A stretch of DNA of 64,000 nucleotides from Streptomyces sp. 1222.5 (lineage in GTDB: Bacteria; Actinomycetota; Actinomycetes; Streptomycetales; Streptomycetaceae), in contig NZ_FNSZ01000001.1 of NCBI RefSeq assembly GCF_900105245.1, forward strand, positions 3,286,001-3,350,000, written 5' to 3'. Position numbers and translations under genes: made by a program. Below, one piece after another: positions 60,352 to 64,000 of this stretch (positions are counted from its first letter, which is position 1; every line of letters begins with the position of its first letter). Under the pieces are notes generated by a model. The model saw nothing but the letters and a program-made list of their open reading frames with translations. It searched no databases and was not told where the DNA came from.

Positions 60352-61386
60352 TCAGCGCGCGGTCTTGGGATCGAATGCGTCTCTGACCGAGTCCCCGAGC
60401 AGGTTGAACGCGACGACGAAAATGATCATCGAGATGCCGGGGAAGAACATGTAGGTGATGTCGTTCTGCATCACCAGTTCGGTGGACGCCTTGGAGAACA
60501 TCTGCCCCCAGTCGGGCGTCGGTTCGACGATGCCCACGCCCAGGTAGGACAGGCCGGCCTCGGCCGTCACGAATCCGGGCAGCAGGTACGTCGACTGCAC
60601 CAGGAGCGGGGTGACGATGTTCGGCAGGATCTCCTTGCGGATGATCCGCCACGGCTTGGCCCCGCTGACCTTGGCCGCTTCGATGAACTCCCGTTCACGC
60701 AGGGCCAGTGCGGTACCGCGCAGGATGCGGCCGAGTCCCATCCAGCCCAGGAACCACTGGACCAGGATGAGCGCGATCACCCGGACGTACGTGGGCGTCT
60801 CGTCACGGGGGCTGACGAACAGGGAGACCACGACGGGCATGCTCGCGATGAAGAACAGCTGCGCGGGGAACGCCAGCAGGAAGTCGATGACGCGGCCGAG
60901 GAAGTAGTCGGTCTTGCCACCGATGTAGCCGGCGGTGACACCGAGCAGGATGCCGGTCACGACGACCGCGACGGTCACGGCGACCGAGATCATCAACGAG
61001 GTGCGGATACCGTAGATCAGCTTGGTGAAGACGTCGTAGCCGTTGCCGGGTTCGAGGCCGAACCAGAACTCGCCGCTGATACCGCCGTTGGGCTGGATGG
61101 GCACGCCGGCGCTGTCGAACAGTTCCGGACGCTCGTCGGCGTAGACCGTGTACGGGTCCTTGCCGTAGAGCTTGGAGATCAGCGGGGCGAGCAGGCCGAT
61201 CAGGAAGAAGAAGCCCACGACGTAGGCCGAGATCACGCCGGTGCGGTCGCGCTTGAAGCGCATCCACATCAGCTGGCCGGGAGACCGGCCTTCGAGCTTG
61301 ACGACCTCGCTCTTCGTCTCCGGCCCTGGTTCGCCGTCGACGACGACCGAAGTTCCGCCGCCCTCAATGTCGATAGGACTTGTCAC
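60352..61386 (-). CDS. bldKA: BldK peptide ABC permease, OppC class
   Basis: The 344-residue permease has a polar N-terminus (about 45 residues), six helices, and EAAKVSGAKPWRIIRKEILPNIVTPL as the coupling motif. It ends LLGDSVRDAFDPKTAR. It shares GRSPGQLMWMRFKRDRTGVISAY and LISKLYGKDPYT with the OppC of the second system. It is the first gene of the operon, which is the BldK order. The start is GTG at 61386 (VTSPIDIEGGG); no strong ribosome-binding site is visible. Confidence 0.85.
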   Translation of the reverse strand: MTSPIDIEGGGTSVVVDGEPGPETKSEVVKLEGRSPGQLMWMRFKRDRTGVISAYVVGFFFLIGLLAPLISKLYGKDPYTVYADERPELFDSAGVPIQPNGGISGEFWFGLEPGNGYDVFTKLIYGIRTSLMISVAVTVAVVVTGILLGVTAGYIGGKTDYFLGRVIDFLLAFPAQLFFIASMPVVVSLFVSPRDETPTYVRVIALILVQWFLGWMGLGRILRGTALALREREFIEAAKVSGAKPWRIIRKEILPNIVTPLLVQSTYLLPGFVTAEAGLSYLGVGIVEPTPDWGQMFSKASTELVMQNDITYMFFPGISMIIFVVAFNLLGDSVRDAFDPKTAR

Positions 61387-61900
61387 GGTTCGTCCGTTTC
61401 ACAGATATGAGTGTGAGAGGTGCCCGGGTACTCCGAGAACGCGCGAATCCGCAGTCGGACGCGCGTAGTTCTACAGCCGAATCACACTGCTGGAAGTGAC
61501 GAACTGGCCCACTTGGTGTTTGTGACACCGCGCATGGGGGTTCCTCCTCATGACTTCACGTGTTCACCAACAGGAGAGGGTTGACGTCTTCCCTCCGACA
61601 CCCCTGACGGAGGGTCAGACACCCCCTGGTGCTCGTGAGTCACCGCGCTGTCCCCACAGCACGAGACCCATTGACCCGAGCGCTACGCGGCTAACTATCT
61701 GCCATGAGCCAGGTGGCGACCACCGTCTTTAAATCTCAATTCAGTCACAGCTGGCGTGTAGAACTTCCAAAAACTGGACAAACTGTTCGCGGCGAGAAGG
61801 CCGCGAAACGGACGTGTTACATGGCTATCGGTCGAGGATCTCCGCAATGCGGACACCGGATCCCGCCTCATGGATCACCGGCCGACGAAAAACGGGTTGC
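61387..61900. promoter_or_regulatory. bldK upstream region
   Basis: About 510 bp upstream of bldKA hold no convincing gene. Visible elements are the 13-mer ACTGCTGGAAGTG (61486-61498), shared with the bldKB upstream region, and the inverted repeat GGTGT-TTGTG-ACACC (61515-61529). CCCATTGACCCGAGC at 61667-61681 also occurs once at 51927-51941. On the minus strand TGTAGAACT near 61470 could be an extended -10 for bldKA. Confidence 0.45.
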
Positions 61901-61940
61901 AAAAAGCCCGGGTCCCCCCATCCTTGGGGGAACCCGGGCT
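61901..61940 (-). terminator. typA intrinsic terminator
   Basis: On the minus strand AGCCCGGGT plus CCCCC pairs with GGGGG plus ACCCGGGCT (61905-61940, one bulged base). It is followed by TTTTT, a textbook intrinsic terminator, which begins 14 nt after the typA stop. Confidence 0.85.
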
Positions 61941-61954
61941 CAATTGCCGTCGGG

Positions 61955-63862
<1,908 letters not shown>

Positions 63863-64000
63863 ATTGCGACGTACTCCCGGGGTGTGAGGAAGGCCCTCTG
63901 CGTACGTCCGTGTGACGCGGGCCCTGCCGGGCTTGACATGCCACGGCCTCACCCCATGTTACGTGGCCCTGAGGGGGTCGGCTTCCTCAGGGCCTCAGGG

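Overview
The window is very GC-rich chromosomal DNA. Gene density, third-position G/C bias, GTG/TTG starts and gene content (mycothiol deacetylase MshB, BldK-type oligopeptide importers, twin-arginine TatB, an actinobacterial ECF sigma/anti-sigma pair) point to Streptomyces. From memory, the order resembles the S. coelicolor SCO5110-SCO5170 region read backwards. Much of the left half also follows the order of the M. tuberculosis Rv1205-Rv1239 region. I cannot name the species. I saw no rRNA, tRNA, CRISPR array, phage or insertion sequence.

Left third (1-24 kb), housekeeping and envelope genes: an alpha/beta hydrolase tail cut by the window edge, a NYN-domain protein, a 50-residue protein behind a SigR-like promoter, MarC, a PHP phosphoesterase, a zinc-ribbon DUF protein, an MFS transporter and a suppressor-of-fused domain protein. 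A Mg2+ cluster follows (CorA, a soluble MgtE-N/CBS protein and a DUF1003 membrane protein), with a split-barrel-size protein, a lipoprotein and Mrp ATPase. Next is the envelope-stress block: ECF sigma factor, zinc-binding anti-sigma factor, HtrA protease and TatB, divergent from an O-methyltransferase that appears to start at ATT. Then come DUF3117, enoyl-CoA hydratase, Tag glycosylase, a membrane coiled-coil protein, FolP2-like protein, a LOG-family protein and DapE.

Middle (24-40 kb): a lysozyme-like membrane protein, a secreted repeat protein, DapC and a 7Fe ferredoxin, a GNAT enzyme, and a SirB1 protein. A tightly overlapped ABC-2 transporter/two-component operon follows. Then come a large peptidoglycan-binding-type membrane protein with a disordered Gly/Pro-rich N-terminal half, DUF6113 with MshB, a tiny membrane protein and an S9 (DPP4-like) peptidase.

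Right third (39.6-64 kb): three complete peptide ABC importers. The first is a Dpp-type operon (minus strand, SBP-B-C-D-F). The second is a BldK-type operon (plus strand, C-SBP-B-D-F) whose binding protein carries a Tat signal. The third is a BldK operon (minus strand, same C-SBP-B-D-F order), which I assign as bldKABCDE. The two BldK-type operons face each other across a methyltransferase, an ankyrin protein and a GT39-like glycosyltransferase with an early TTA codon. typA closes the window.

The most striking observation is at nucleotide level. The two BldK-type operons share a 254-bp segment with no mismatch in inverted orientation, and a second 167-bp segment with 4 mismatches. Both lie in otherwise diverged ATPase genes, which suggests gene conversion between the copies. 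Both operons also carry an unrelated strong hairpin just after the binding-protein gene. The bldKA and bldKB upstream regions share short repeats that could be regulatory.
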